From: an uncultured bacterium
Lineage (GTDB): Bacteria > Armatimonadota > UBA5829
Reading direction: 5' to 3'
Assembly: GCA_938074205.1 (NCBI GenBank)
Contig: CALJES010000008.1
Span: forward strand, 1 to 64,000
Length of the DNA stretch: 64,000 bases
The translations under genes were made by a program, and so were the position numbers. Below are positions 1 through 7,874 of the stretch, piece after piece (within the stretch, counting starts at the first letter, position 1; the number at the start of each line of letters is the position of its first letter). The notes under the pieces were generated by a model. That model saw nothing but the letters and a program-made list of their open reading frames with translations, was not told where the DNA came from and searched no databases.

Positions 1-110
1 AGGTCGCTCACTCTGAGCTTAATGACCCACGCCGTGTCGAGAGCAGCAGAAGCTGCCGTCGCCAGTGCCACAAGCATGACGACTGAAAGAACGATAAGCC
101 TTTTCATCAT
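1..110 (-). CDS. Secreted protein, N-terminal fragment
   Basis: Partial gene running off the left edge of the window. The start codon at 110 follows a near-perfect Shine-Dalgarno (AGGAGGTGA) with short spacing; a second ATG follows immediately. The first residues are basic (MMKR), followed by a hydrophobic stretch rich in Leu, Val and Ala, and an Ala-Ser-Ala type cleavage site near residue 22. The protein is therefore probably exported by Sec. Only about 36 codons are visible, so no family can be assigned. It lies behind a near-consensus promoter at 364-392 and a leader of about 247 nt. Confidence 0.75.
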   Translation of the reverse strand, partial: MMKRLIVLSVVMLVALATAASAALDTAWVIKLRVSD

Positions 111-357
111 TTCACCTCCTCCTCTCTGCTTTAGAGATGCGACTGTTGATGTAGATTTGCCGCTCCTTCTTGTGCTCATCGATTCGCTGTCCCCTTTCTT
201 CTTTGAGTTTCAGGCGATGCGCCCACAGCATAACCTGCAAATTTCGTGCCAATCGCCCTTTCTCTCGCGGTGCACCACGCTACGGGAATCGCGGAGCACA
301 AGCTTCCAGACTAGCTGCAGTGGAGCACCCTCTCCGCCCATTTCGGGCTTCTTTCAC
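111..357 (-). promoter_or_regulatory. Long, apparently structured 5' leader RNA
   Basis: This is the predicted untranslated leader of the secreted-protein gene, between the transcription start near 357 and the start codon at 110. On the minus strand the first 45 nt can fold as a three-way junction. An outer stem GCAGUG/CACUGC encloses two hairpins, GCCC-GAAAU-GGGC and GGAG-AGGGUG-CUCC. Further downstream GGCGAU can pair with AUCGCC around a region holding small GCA/UGC hairpins. I could not match it to a riboswitch consensus that I know (TPP, cobalamin, GEMM, SAM, molybdenum cofactor). Its function is unknown. Confidence 0.4.
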
Positions 358-363
358 TGCTGG

Positions 364-392
364 ATTGTATCACCGCATTTCGACACCGTCAA
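364..392 (-). promoter_or_regulatory. Sigma-A type promoter of the secreted-protein gene
   Basis: On the minus strand TTGACG (392-387) is separated by exactly 17 bp from TACAAT (369-364). The predicted transcription start is near 357. An AT-rich 18-nt box lies just upstream at 403-420. Confidence 0.7.
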
Positions 393-768
393 CCCCAGGT
401 CTCAAAATCAGGTATTTTTACCTATATTGACCGTACCCCAGGGCACAGTGTTCCTAGAATGCGGCGGACTTGCCCGAAAGATACTCGGATCAAGCCCTAT
501 GATACGCCTCTCCCTCCACTACTAAGTTCGCTCGGTGCTCCTAACATAGCACACTTGTCAGAGCGCACTGAGCCTACATTTGCAATCTACCACCGAACCC
601 GCAATTAGTCAAGAGGTCGGACAAATTTTTTCTTGTGATTTTCGACGTTCACGGTAGTAGGTTTCCAAACACCGCAGCGGGCGCGAAGGTAACAGCATTA
701 AAAACGGGTAAGTACGTCTCGGTCGGAAACGCAGTGGAAGCATGATACCATTAAAGGGGGTCAGGGAT
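393..768. other. Intergenic region without recognisable gene
   Basis: About 375 bp between the minus-strand promoter and the MEMO1 gene. Open frames here are short, lack a ribosome binding site and show no family features. It contains the 18-nt AT-rich box at 403-420, whose near copy lies at 46001-46018. Near the right end is the Shine-Dalgarno of the MEMO1 gene (AAAGGGGG, 753-760). I see no tRNA-like fold and no convincing plus-strand promoter. Confidence 0.5.
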
Positions 769-1641
769 ATGATACGGCGGCCCGCTGTTGCTGGAATGTT
801 CTACGAAGCCAATGCGCAAGCTCTTCGACAGAGCATCACAGATTGTTTCTTGAGTTCGTTCGGGCCTCGCAAGCTTCCGCACCCCGTCGAACAAGGGGAA
901 AGACGAGTGATGGGGTTAGTTTGTCCGCACGCTGGCTACATGTATTCTGGTCCAGCAGCAGCCCATTCGTATGGCGTTCTAGCGGAAGACGGTATACCCG
1001 AGGTTGCCGTGATATTGGGACCCAACCACCACGGTCTAGGCGAGACAGTAGCGGTTAGTGCGGCAGAGAAGTGGGAGACCCCACTAGGACTGATAGAGGT
1101 GGACACGTTGACAGCGCGCGCGATAACAGAGTATTCCGCATACGCGCAGAAAGACGAGCTTGCTCATATACGAGAGCACTCGATAGAGGTCCAGATTCCT
1201 TTCCTGCAGTATATTGCGACAGTTGCTAACCGCAGCATCCGAATAGTACCGATAGCGATAGGTCACATGGGGTACTCGTCCGCTCGCACGCTCGTTGCAG
1301 ACCTGGGTCCTGCGATCGCTGAAGCGGTGGCTGAGAAGGATGCCGTCATAATCGCGAGTACAGACCTTACGCATTACGAATCGAAAGCAAGTGCACAGTT
1401 TAAGGATAATTTGGTACTGGAGCAGATTCTGAGCCTCGATTCGGAGGGTCTGCTGCGTATTGTGGAGGAGAATTCCGTATCGATGTGCGGCGCGACGGGC
1501 ACGGCAGTAATGCTAGCGACGTGCAAAGTATTGGGCGCAACATCGGCACGTCGGCTCGCTTATTACACTTCCGGCGATGTTACCGGCGACACTCGGCAGG
1601 TTGTTGGCTACGCGTCAGTGGCGGTATTCGGTCAGGATTAG
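769..1641 (+). CDS. MEMO1 family protein (AmmeMemoRadiSam system protein B)
   Basis: A 290-residue protein of the MEMO1 family, related in fold to extradiol dioxygenase class III (LigB). The start at 769 is preferred over the ATG at 742 because AAAGGGGG sits 8 nt upstream and the protein then begins MIRRPAVAGMFY, the usual family N-terminus. Family landmarks include CPHAGYMYSGP near residue 55, GPNHHGLG near 85, and EHSIEVQIPFLQ around 138-150, followed by the STDLTHYE segment near 203. In many bacteria MEMO1 is found with an AMMECR1 protein and a radical SAM enzyme; neither is in this window. The biochemical function in bacteria is not established. It is convergent with the TPR gene, 5 bp apart. 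Confidence 0.88.
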   Translation: MIRRPAVAGMFYEANAQALRQSITDCFLSSFGPRKLPHPVEQGERRVMGLVCPHAGYMYSGPAAAHSYGVLAEDGIPEVAVILGPNHHGLGETVAVSAAEKWETPLGLIEVDTLTARAITEYSAYAQKDELAHIREHSIEVQIPFLQYIATVANRSIRIVPIAIGHMGYSSARTLVADLGPAIAEAVAEKDAVIIASTDLTHYESKASAQFKDNLVLEQILSLDSEGLLRIVEENSVSMCGATGTAVMLATCKVLGATSARRLAYYTSGDVTGDTRQVVGYASVAVFGQD

Positions 1642-1646
1642 CCCCG

Positions 1647-3713
1647 TCACTCGGCAGAAGTAGGCTCGGCCATTTTCGCGCGGAGTGCCTCGAGAAAACC
1701 CGGGTGAACCCTTATACCTCGCATCTGAGCCTCGTGCACGTGGGTCCAAGCTTCCGCATAGCGTCCGAGGTCATAGAGCGCCAGCGCAAGGTTCACATGA
1801 GCTTCTGCAAGATCCGGCCGGATTCTCACGACACTTTCGAACTGGCGTGCTGCCTGCTCGGAATCACCCAGACTGAGAAGAAGTCGGCCCAGTTCGAAAC
1901 GCGAGACGGCGTCCGCAGGCTTGAGTTGGACGACGAAGCGATATTGATTAACCGCACCGCGGAAGTCGCCGGCTTGAGACAAAAGAGACGCTAACGTACG
2001 CCGGAATCGCACGTTGCTAGGGCAGAGCTCTACAGCTCGGGCAGAATTATCAAGAGCCCTTTTCAAATCGCGGGAGTGGGCGAGTGCGAGCGCAAGGTCG
2101 TTGTAAGCATCTGCGTAATCCGGCTTTATCTTAATTGCCTGGCGGAACGCGTCTGCGGCAGCTCGCCATTTTCTCTTTTTCAACAGCACGAGTCCGAGGT
2201 TGTAGTGCGTCTCAGCGATGCCTGGCGAGAGATTAACTGCTTGCAAGAAGCATGTGAGTGCCTCGTCGAGCTTTCCCTGCCGCATAAGTGCGGCACCCAA
2301 ACAAGTGTGGGCCGGAGAGTAACGAGGATTGGCCTCTATCGCCGCGCGAAAGTGGTACACGGCCTTCTTAGTGTCCCCTACTTGCTGGTATGCAATACCA
2401 AGATGTGTGTGAGCTAATGCATTGCGTTCCGTTACTCGTACGGCGTGTCCAAAGAGCGTGAAATCATTACGCCAGTATTTAACTTGCCGATGCGCCACAA
2501 GCCCTAAGGCGCAGATGACGACAACAGCCATACAAGCGAGCCTGGTGGGCGCATAACGCTGGGTGACACTGCTCAGAATGTCGGGCACTCCCCATGCAAC
2601 GATCATGAAGATGCCAATCAGAGGCACGTATGTGTACCTATCGGCCATTCCCTGCAGCCCAACCTGGACGATACCAATTACAGGCACAAGCGAAATCAAA
2701 TACCAAAACCAACCGACCGCAATGTACGGGCATCTGCGAACACTTTTCAATGAGGCAAAGCTGGCGGCTAACAGCAAGACTGCAGATGTGATAACTTGCC
2801 AGGTTGGAAGTGTATCTTCGGGATGAGGATAGAAAACTGCAAGCCGAGCGGGCCAGATCGCCTTTGTCAGGTACGCAGCGTACGACACAAGCGCGTTGGC
2901 AAAACGAACCCCAATCGGATAATAATCCAACCTCCCAACTGCTCCGCCGCGAAGTTGGGCGATATAGGTCACCACACACGAAGCACCAGCAAGAACGAAG
3001 AGAGGCAGTTTTTCAATCAGGAGGAAGCCAAGACCGCGACTACCAGACGATCCGAATCGCATTCTCCTGAGCGGCCACAAATCGAAGAGTATTAATATAA
3101 TAGGAAGCGAAACCAACATCGGCTTTGAAAGAAGCCCAAGAACATAAGCCCCCACAACGGCTAAATATCGAAACGAGGTCGGATTCCGAGCCCAGCGCAC
3201 GTATGCAAACATTGAAAGCATCCAGAATAGTGTTGAGAGCACGTCTTTGCGCTCAGAAACCCAAGCAACCGATTCCACATGCAGCGGGTGAACGGTGAAT
3301 AGCGCAGCGACAAGCGCGCTCCGCCAGCGACTGCCAGTCGCTGTTTCAAACAACAGGAAAAGAAGAATTGTATCAACGACGTGCAGAAGCAAGTTAGTCA
3401 GGTGCAGCAGACGAGCGCCGGACCGGTCGAAAGTGCGGTCAAGCTGGAGGGAAATCCAAGTAAGTGGGTGCCAATTGGATTCCGTAAACGTTGTGAAAGC
3501 CCAAGTAATATTAGCAAGCGATAGACCAGAACGCACGTGGGGATTGTTGGTGACATAGAAGTGATCGTCCAGATTCACCAAGCCGAAGTTTAGTACGGGC
3601 AAGTATATAGCCAGCGTGACTAGTGCCAAGGCTGCGCATATAGCCAGTCTACTGCTGAAGAAACCCAAACGGGTAGCCGTAACGTTGTCGCGATCTTCTG
3701 CCCTGTCTGTCAT
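1647..3713 (-). CDS. Polytopic membrane protein with C-terminal TPR repeats (glycosyltransferase-like)
   Basis: About 688 residues from the preferred ATG at 3713. The open frame continues to 3809, but the extra N-terminus looks non-conserved. The N-terminal two thirds is a multi-spanning membrane region. It begins with a hydrophobic helix followed by NFGLVNLDDHFYVTNNPHV, the pattern seen in PMT/ArnT-like (GT-C) membrane proteins, where the acidic pair sits in the first external loop. The motif HPLHVESVAWVSERKDVLS is also typical of this TPR-linked group. About seven tetratricopeptide repeats follow, from roughly residue 440 to the end. The group is common in Planctomycetes and Armatimonadota and is usually annotated only as a TPR protein; a role in glycan transfer is inference. 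No strong Shine-Dalgarno is visible, so the start is uncertain. Confidence 0.8.
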   Translation of the reverse strand: MTDRAEDRDNVTATRLGFFSSRLAICAALALVTLAIYLPVLNFGLVNLDDHFYVTNNPHVRSGLSLANITWAFTTFTESNWHPLTWISLQLDRTFDRSGARLLHLTNLLLHVVDTILLFLLFETATGSRWRSALVAALFTVHPLHVESVAWVSERKDVLSTLFWMLSMFAYVRWARNPTSFRYLAVVGAYVLGLLSKPMLVSLPIILILFDLWPLRRMRFGSSGSRGLGFLLIEKLPLFVLAGASCVVTYIAQLRGGAVGRLDYYPIGVRFANALVSYAAYLTKAIWPARLAVFYPHPEDTLPTWQVITSAVLLLAASFASLKSVRRCPYIAVGWFWYLISLVPVIGIVQVGLQGMADRYTYVPLIGIFMIVAWGVPDILSSVTQRYAPTRLACMAVVVICALGLVAHRQVKYWRNDFTLFGHAVRVTERNALAHTHLGIAYQQVGDTKKAVYHFRAAIEANPRYSPAHTCLGAALMRQGKLDEALTCFLQAVNLSPGIAETHYNLGLVLLKKRKWRAAADAFRQAIKIKPDYADAYNDLALALAHSRDLKRALDNSARAVELCPSNVRFRRTLASLLSQAGDFRGAVNQYRFVVQLKPADAVSRFELGRLLLSLGDSEQAARQFESVVRIRPDLAEAHVNLALALYDLGRYAEAWTHVHEAQMRGIRVHPGFLEALRAKMAEPTSAE

Positions 3714-3859
3714 TACACAAACGAGCGTCCTGCCTGACTGAACCTCGAGGAATCTGTGGTGCCCACTTGCCCGACGTTCTTGCCGGTAAAAACGTCCTAT
3801 CCCCGACAAGGATCGTGCTATCTTGGACTGTTGGATTAGTTCCGTGGTGGTCGAGAAAA

Positions 3860-3875
3860 TACCTGCCCGCAGGTA
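3860..3875. promoter_or_regulatory. Inverted repeat, possible operator
   Basis: A perfect 7-2-7 inverted repeat, TACCTGC-CC-GCAGGTA, lies in the gap between the divergent TPR gene and the uronate-isomerase-like gene. It could be an operator for a dimeric regulator. A single copy of this length can also occur by chance. Confidence 0.25.
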
Positions 3876-3988
3876 TGGGCATCGCTCATGAATAACTTTG
3901 GTACGGGCTGGAAGGCCAGTCTGCTTTTAAAATTGGGCAGAGTAATCCGTGGAGTCCAACATCGTGCACAGTCGAGGGGGTGGATAGT

Positions 3989-5233
3989 ATGGATTTGTTC
4001 CCGAGCCTGCTGGAGGAAATCGAGCAAATTCCTACAATTGATGTGCATACGCACATAACATTTGACAGTCCTGCAGCGTCTGATCTAGCTCAGATAGCAC
4101 TATACCATTTTATTACTTCTGAGTTGGAAGCAGCGGGTATCGACATAGCGAAGTTCGACACCTTGAGCCCGCATAAGAAACTATTGGAGGCATCGAGCGG
4201 TTTCGCCCGTATAAAGAACACCACTAGCTGCTGGTGCTTAGAACAAATACTGCGTGATTTGTTTGCTCTGCCCCTCCCCCACGAAAGCGATATACAAGAG
4301 GCTTCCAAACGCGTGGAGGAGTCAGCAGGCAGGGCGGATTGGACCGGTGAGGTGCTGAGGAAAGCTAACGTCTCAAGAGTTTTGGTGTGCGCAGATTGGA
4401 GAAAGCCCGTGCCATCAGGAGATAACTTGTTTGCTTTGGTTCTTCGAGTAGATAGCCTTGTAAACGAAGCCCATTCAGCTCGCACACTGGATCAGCTCAG
4501 CAATATCACAGGACAGCCGGTGTATGAGGCAGGAGATTTGAAAAAGGCTGTTGGCGAGCTTGTCGCGAACGCCAAGCATCAAGGGGCCGTCGCTCTCGGA
4601 GCAGCATTCGACCCCCAAACGGATTTTGTACCCGGAGATCGAACCGCAGCCGGAAGCGTACTTTCTTTGGCATTGTTGGGGCAGAAGATAACGCGCGAGG
4701 ACAGAAGGACTATACGTTCATACGTACTAGATATGGTATTGCAGTCTTGTGCTGAACACGGCATTCCGTTCCAGTTGATGCTAGGTATTCGGCACATCCC
4801 AAACTCAGAGCAGGCAATAACTGGTTATGAGGTTGGCAGCATAGCTATGTATGCCGATCTTTTCAAACGTCATAACAGGGTTGTTTTTGATGTACTTGTT
4901 TCTCATACCGTGCTTGCCGAGGAGCTTGCCGTTGTAGCCCGCAGCTGCCCAAACGTTGTTCTGTCAGGAGCGTGGTGGTATCTGGCTTTTCCAAACGCTA
5001 TTCGGAAAGTTCTGAGGCAACGAGTAGAGATGTTGCCTATGACTAAGTGCTGCGGCTTTTTTTCTGATGCGCAGTGCGTGGAGTGGATATATGGTAGAGC
5101 AAAGCTATTCAGGAGAGAACTTTCCATTACTCTTTCACAGTTGGTCTTTGAAGGGTACTTATCACACCAAACCGCGCTCCAACTAGCTCAACACTATCTT
5201 CTCGAGAACCCAAAGCGGGTATATAAATTGTGA
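3989..5233 (+). CDS. Uronate isomerase-like protein (amidohydrolase superfamily), divergent
   Basis: A 414-residue protein. The ATG at 3989 is 8 nt after GAGGGGG; an in-frame GTG at 3980 overlaps that site and is unlikely. The amidohydrolase HxH metal motif is DVHTHI (His20, His22). The C-terminal part matches the layout of glucuronate/uronate isomerase (UxaC): a GAWWY segment, then FFSDAQC where UxaC has TDSRS, then an FRREL segment like FRRIL. It is shorter than typical UxaC (about 470) and lacks the usual Arg of TDSRS. Substrate may therefore differ from D-glucuronate. No other uronate pathway genes are adjacent. The stop overlaps the mtaB start (TGATG), suggesting co-translation. Confidence 0.65.
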   Translation: MDLFPSLLEEIEQIPTIDVHTHITFDSPAASDLAQIALYHFITSELEAAGIDIAKFDTLSPHKKLLEASSGFARIKNTTSCWCLEQILRDLFALPLPHESDIQEASKRVEESAGRADWTGEVLRKANVSRVLVCADWRKPVPSGDNLFALVLRVDSLVNEAHSARTLDQLSNITGQPVYEAGDLKKAVGELVANAKHQGAVALGAAFDPQTDFVPGDRTAAGSVLSLALLGQKITREDRRTIRSYVLDMVLQSCAEHGIPFQLMLGIRHIPNSEQAITGYEVGSIAMYADLFKRHNRVVFDVLVSHTVLAEELAVVARSCPNVVLSGAWWYLAFPNAIRKVLRQRVEMLPMTKCCGFFSDAQCVEWIYGRAKLFRRELSITLSQLVFEGYLSHQTALQLAQHYLLENPKRVYKL

Positions 5234-6672
5234 TGCCGACAGCTGCTTACTATACACTGGGCTGCAAGGTAAATCAGTACGAAACGGAACAGATTCGCAC
5301 AGCACTGGAAAGCGCCGGATTTCGGACGGTGCCTTTCAGTTCGAAAGCTGACGTTTACGTTATAAACACGTGCGCCGTCACTGCCACGGCAGAATCAAAG
5401 TCGCGTGCCGCCATACGAAAGGCACATAGGCTCAACCCTGACGCATGCTTGGTAGTAACGGGCTGCTATGTTGAAATTCAGCCGAATGTTATCTCTGCAA
5501 TCGAGGGTGTGGACCTTGTGGTTGGGAATCGAGACAAGGCGACAATCGCGGACAGGATTATTAATCACTTTTGTTTGTGGAAAGGATCAGAAGTTGTCTT
5601 CGACGCCTTGATTACCAGACAAGCTAATAACAAGCAGTCTGGCCAAACGCTCCCTCGCACTCGGACACGAGCAGTGGTCAAGGTTCAAGACGGTTGCGAT
5701 CATTTTTGCTCGTACTGTATTGTGCCGTATGCTAGACCGGTTAGGCAATGCCGACCCTTGGAAGAGGTATTGGAGGAAGTCAGGCTGCTGGCTGATTACG
5801 GCTACAGGGAAGTTGTCCTGACCGGTATCAGGCTGGGATCATATAAGCACGGCGATCAAAGCCTGGCTGAGCTCGTAAAGCAAGCAGCCCAAATACAAGG
5901 TATCGAGAGGATCAGGCTGAGCTCCATTGAACCTTGGGAAATCGACGAACAGTTGATCGAAACATTCCAGCATCCGAAGGTTTGTCGGCATCTACATATT
6001 CCGCTTCAAAGCGGAGATAACGAGATCTTGGCGCTCATGAACAGGCCATACCGCGCGGAGGAGTATCTGTCGCTGGTGGAGGTGATTCGAGACAGTACTC
6101 CGGGTATTGGAATAACGACAGACGTCATTGTGGGTTTTCCTGGAGAAACGGAAAAGGCTTTTCGCAATACGTGTGAAACAGTTCGAAGTGCCGGTTTTTC
6201 GCGGCTGCACGTATTCAGGTATTCCCCACGCAGGCTGACGCCTGCTGCTGATTTGCCGAACCAAGTTCCCGAAGCTGTCAAGAAAGAGCGGGCTATGATT
6301 CTAGCAGAAATCGGTCGAGAATGCGCGAGGACTTTCGCCCAGCAATGGATAGGTGCAACTCTGCCGGTGCTGGCTGAAAATCGTCTCAGTATTTGCCACT
6401 GCGCGGAGTTCGCCGAGGAAGTTCTTATGAACAAGGGCTTAGTTTTGCTCAGAGGCTTTACCGATAATTACATTGAGGTAACGTTTGCGGGCAGACCGTC
6501 ATCTGCTGGCACCGTGGTCAGTGTGAGAATCACGGACGTAGAGGACAGCGGCAGAGCAGTCGGCACTGCAGAAGAATCGACTAGCAGGCAAGATTCGCGC
6601 ATAACAAGCAGCTTTGCTGCGTCCACAGCGCGGGAAGTAGTCACACAGAACAGCAGCCAGAAAGGAGGATGA
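5233..6672 (+). CDS. mtaB: tRNA t6A37 methylthiotransferase MtaB
   Basis: A 479-residue MiaB/MtaB-family radical SAM methylthiotransferase. It converts N6-threonylcarbamoyladenosine at position 37 of tRNA to its 2-methylthio form. The N-terminal UPF0004 domain carries cluster cysteines Cys11 (TLGCKVNQYE), Cys47 (NTCAVTATAE) and Cys78 (VTGCYVE). The radical SAM motif CDHFCSYC gives Cys155, Cys159 and Cys162. A C-terminal TRAM-like region follows. The TLGCKVNQYE start favours MtaB over MiaB or RimO. The ATG at 5233 overlaps the stop of the preceding gene. The last 40 residues are a Ser/Thr-rich, probably disordered tail. tsaE and tsaB, which help make the t6A substrate, lie 8 kb downstream. Confidence 0.9.
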   Translation: MPTAAYYTLGCKVNQYETEQIRTALESAGFRTVPFSSKADVYVINTCAVTATAESKSRAAIRKAHRLNPDACLVVTGCYVEIQPNVISAIEGVDLVVGNRDKATIADRIINHFCLWKGSEVVFDALITRQANNKQSGQTLPRTRTRAVVKVQDGCDHFCSYCIVPYARPVRQCRPLEEVLEEVRLLADYGYREVVLTGIRLGSYKHGDQSLAELVKQAAQIQGIERIRLSSIEPWEIDEQLIETFQHPKVCRHLHIPLQSGDNEILALMNRPYRAEEYLSLVEVIRDSTPGIGITTDVIVGFPGETEKAFRNTCETVRSAGFSRLHVFRYSPRRLTPAADLPNQVPEAVKKERAMILAEIGRECARTFAQQWIGATLPVLAENRLSICHCAEFAEEVLMNKGLVLLRGFTDNYIEVTFAGRPSSAGTVVSVRITDVEDSGRAVGTAEESTSRQDSRITSSFAASTAREVVTQNSSQKGG

Positions 6673-6675
6673 GAT

Positions 6676-7020
6676 TTGTCCGACTGTATATTCTGCAAAA
6701 TTGCCCAGAAAGAAATAGGTACTCTAATATACGAAGACGAGCTAGTGGCAGCTTTTGACGACGCTAACCCGCAAGCTCCGGTGCACGTTCTCATTGTGCC
6801 TAAGAAGCATATTGAGAAACTGCTCGACGTTACCCAAGACGAGGACAAGTTCCTATTGGGACACATACTCGTAATTGCGAATACAATCGCACGCGAGCGC
6901 AGTATTGCTGAGGCAGGATATAGGGTTGTTGTAAACTGCAATAGGGAGGCAGGCCAATCGGTCTGGCACTTGCATTTCCACTTGTTAGGCGGGCGCAAGA
7001 TGAGCTGGCCGCCTGGCTAA
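6676..7020 (+). CDS. HIT family protein (histidine triad nucleotide hydrolase)
   Basis: A 114-residue HINT-type protein that probably hydrolyses purine nucleoside phosphoramidates. The histidine triad HLHFHLLGG is at residues 98-106 (His98, His100, His102). An N-terminal Cys4-Cys7 pair (CIFC) matches the zinc ligands of many bacterial HINT proteins. Translation appears to start at TTG, 7 nt after AAAGGAGG; no better ATG is available. The gene begins 3 bp after mtaB and probably shares its transcript. Length is normal for the family. Confidence 0.93.
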   Translation: MSDCIFCKIAQKEIGTLIYEDELVAAFDDANPQAPVHVLIVPKKHIEKLLDVTQDEDKFLLGHILVIANTIARERSIAEAGYRVVVNCNREAGQSVWHLHFHLLGGRKMSWPPG

Positions 7021-7023
7021 CGA

Positions 7024-7053
7024 TTGACAATACGAGATTCCGAATCATATAAT
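7024..7053 (+). promoter_or_regulatory. Consensus sigma-A promoter for rpsU
   Basis: TTGACA (7024-7029) and TATAAT (7048-7053) are separated by 18 bp. Both hexamers match the consensus exactly. The predicted transcription start is near 7060, giving rpsU and the genes after it their own strong promoter and a leader of about 150 nt. Confidence 0.85.
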
Positions 7054-7059
7054 AGATTT

Positions 7060-7211
7060 CCGGTAATATTCGGCAAATGGCTAAAATCATCGTGGGTTCA
7101 GCGGATTTGGCTATGTAGCTACGCTTTCTGTGTAAGGTATAGCGGCGTGCCAATCCTCCCCCACCGAATAACGACATTGGCCATAGGCTTGCGATGGAGG
7201 AGGGATAATGA
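7060..7211 (+). promoter_or_regulatory. rpsU leader with potential Shine-Dalgarno-sequestering stem
   Basis: The leader ends in an extended Shine-Dalgarno (GGAGGAGGG, 7196-7204). About 40 nt upstream lies ATCCTCCCCCA (7153-7163), whose TCCTCC (7154-7159) is perfectly complementary to GGAGGA (7196-7201). The two could form a hairpin that hides the ribosome binding site. An ATG at 7208, 7 nt after GGAGG, opens an out-of-frame 10-codon ORF (7208-7240) that overlaps the true TTG start of rpsU at 7212. Confidence 0.45.
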
Positions 7212-7397
7212 TTGGCGCAAGTTCAGGTAAAGCCGAATGAAAGCCTTGACAGCGCTTTGAAGCGGTTCAAGAAAGTGCTTCAGCAGGCAGGTATTCTCAA
7301 GGAAGCCAAAGAGCATGAGCACTACGAAAAACCGTCCGATAAGCGCCGCAAGGCAGAAGCGACAAGACGCCGAAAGCTAGCGAAGAAACAACGCTAG
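7212..7397 (+). CDS. rpsU: 30S ribosomal protein bS21
   Basis: A 61-residue basic protein matching bS21. After the start comes AQVQVKPNESLDSALKRFKK, then a Lys/Arg-rich tail. bS21 binds near the 3' end of 16S rRNA and influences translation initiation. The start must be TTG at 7212, since the nearby ATG at 7208 is out of frame. It is followed 17 bp later by a GatB/YqeY protein gene; the rpsU-yqeY order is common in bacteria. Confidence 0.95.
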   Translation: MAQVQVKPNESLDSALKRFKKVLQQAGILKEAKEHEHYEKPSDKRRKAEATRRRKLAKKQR

Positions 7398-7414
7398 CGC
7401 GGCGGGGCTTTAGT

Positions 7415-7861
7415 ATGTCGCTCATTGAAAAGCTTCAAAACGATATGAAGCTTGCCCTGAAAAACAAGGATGAGTTGAGGTTATCAACCATCCGGCTTCT
7501 TCTGTCGTCGGTGAGCTATGCGCGCATCGAAAAAGGTAGGGAGCTCACCGACGACGAAGTTTGCCAAGTTCTAGCCAAGGCAGCGAAACAAAGGCGAGAA
7601 TCCATCGAAGCTGCTGAACGTGGCGGCAGGGACGATGTCGCTCAAAAAGAAAAAGCCGAACTAGCCATCATAAACGAGTATCTACCAACCCAGCTCAACG
7701 AATCCGAAATCGAAACGATAGCAAGGCGAATCGTTGACGAGGTCGGTGCTAAAGACCAGAAGGACCGCGGCAAGGTAATGGGAAGACTTATGCAGGAAAT
7801 CCGTGGCCGTGCCGACGGACGAATCGCCAGCGAAATAGTCGAAAGAATCTTGCGAGGATAG
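7415..7861 (+). CDS. GatB/YqeY domain-containing protein
   Basis: A 148-residue YqeY protein, related to the tail domain of the amidotransferase subunit GatB. It starts MSLIEKLQNDMKLALKNKD, has the KRRESIEAAERGGR-like helix near residue 55 and the EYLPTQLNE segment near residue 88, all typical. The family is thought to bind tRNA or act near glutaminyl/asparaginyl-tRNA supply, but its exact role is not established. It sits in the rpsU operon, 13 bp before pgpH. Confidence 0.92.
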   Translation: MSLIEKLQNDMKLALKNKDELRLSTIRLLLSSVSYARIEKGRELTDDEVCQVLAKAAKQRRESIEAAERGGRDDVAQKEKAELAIINEYLPTQLNESEIETIARRIVDEVGAKDQKDRGKVMGRLMQEIRGRADGRIASEIVERILRG

Positions 7862-7874
7862 CCTCGCCCCCACA

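Noticed and set aside
111-360. Leader as a known riboswitch (GEMM, cobalamin, TPP, molybdenum cofactor) or as RNase P or SRP RNA
   Set aside because: None of the conserved core sequences of these RNAs could be found on either strand.
22-525. 167-codon open frame on the plus strand at the left edge
   Set aside because: It runs antisense through the secreted-protein start and leader, has no ribosome binding site and no family features.
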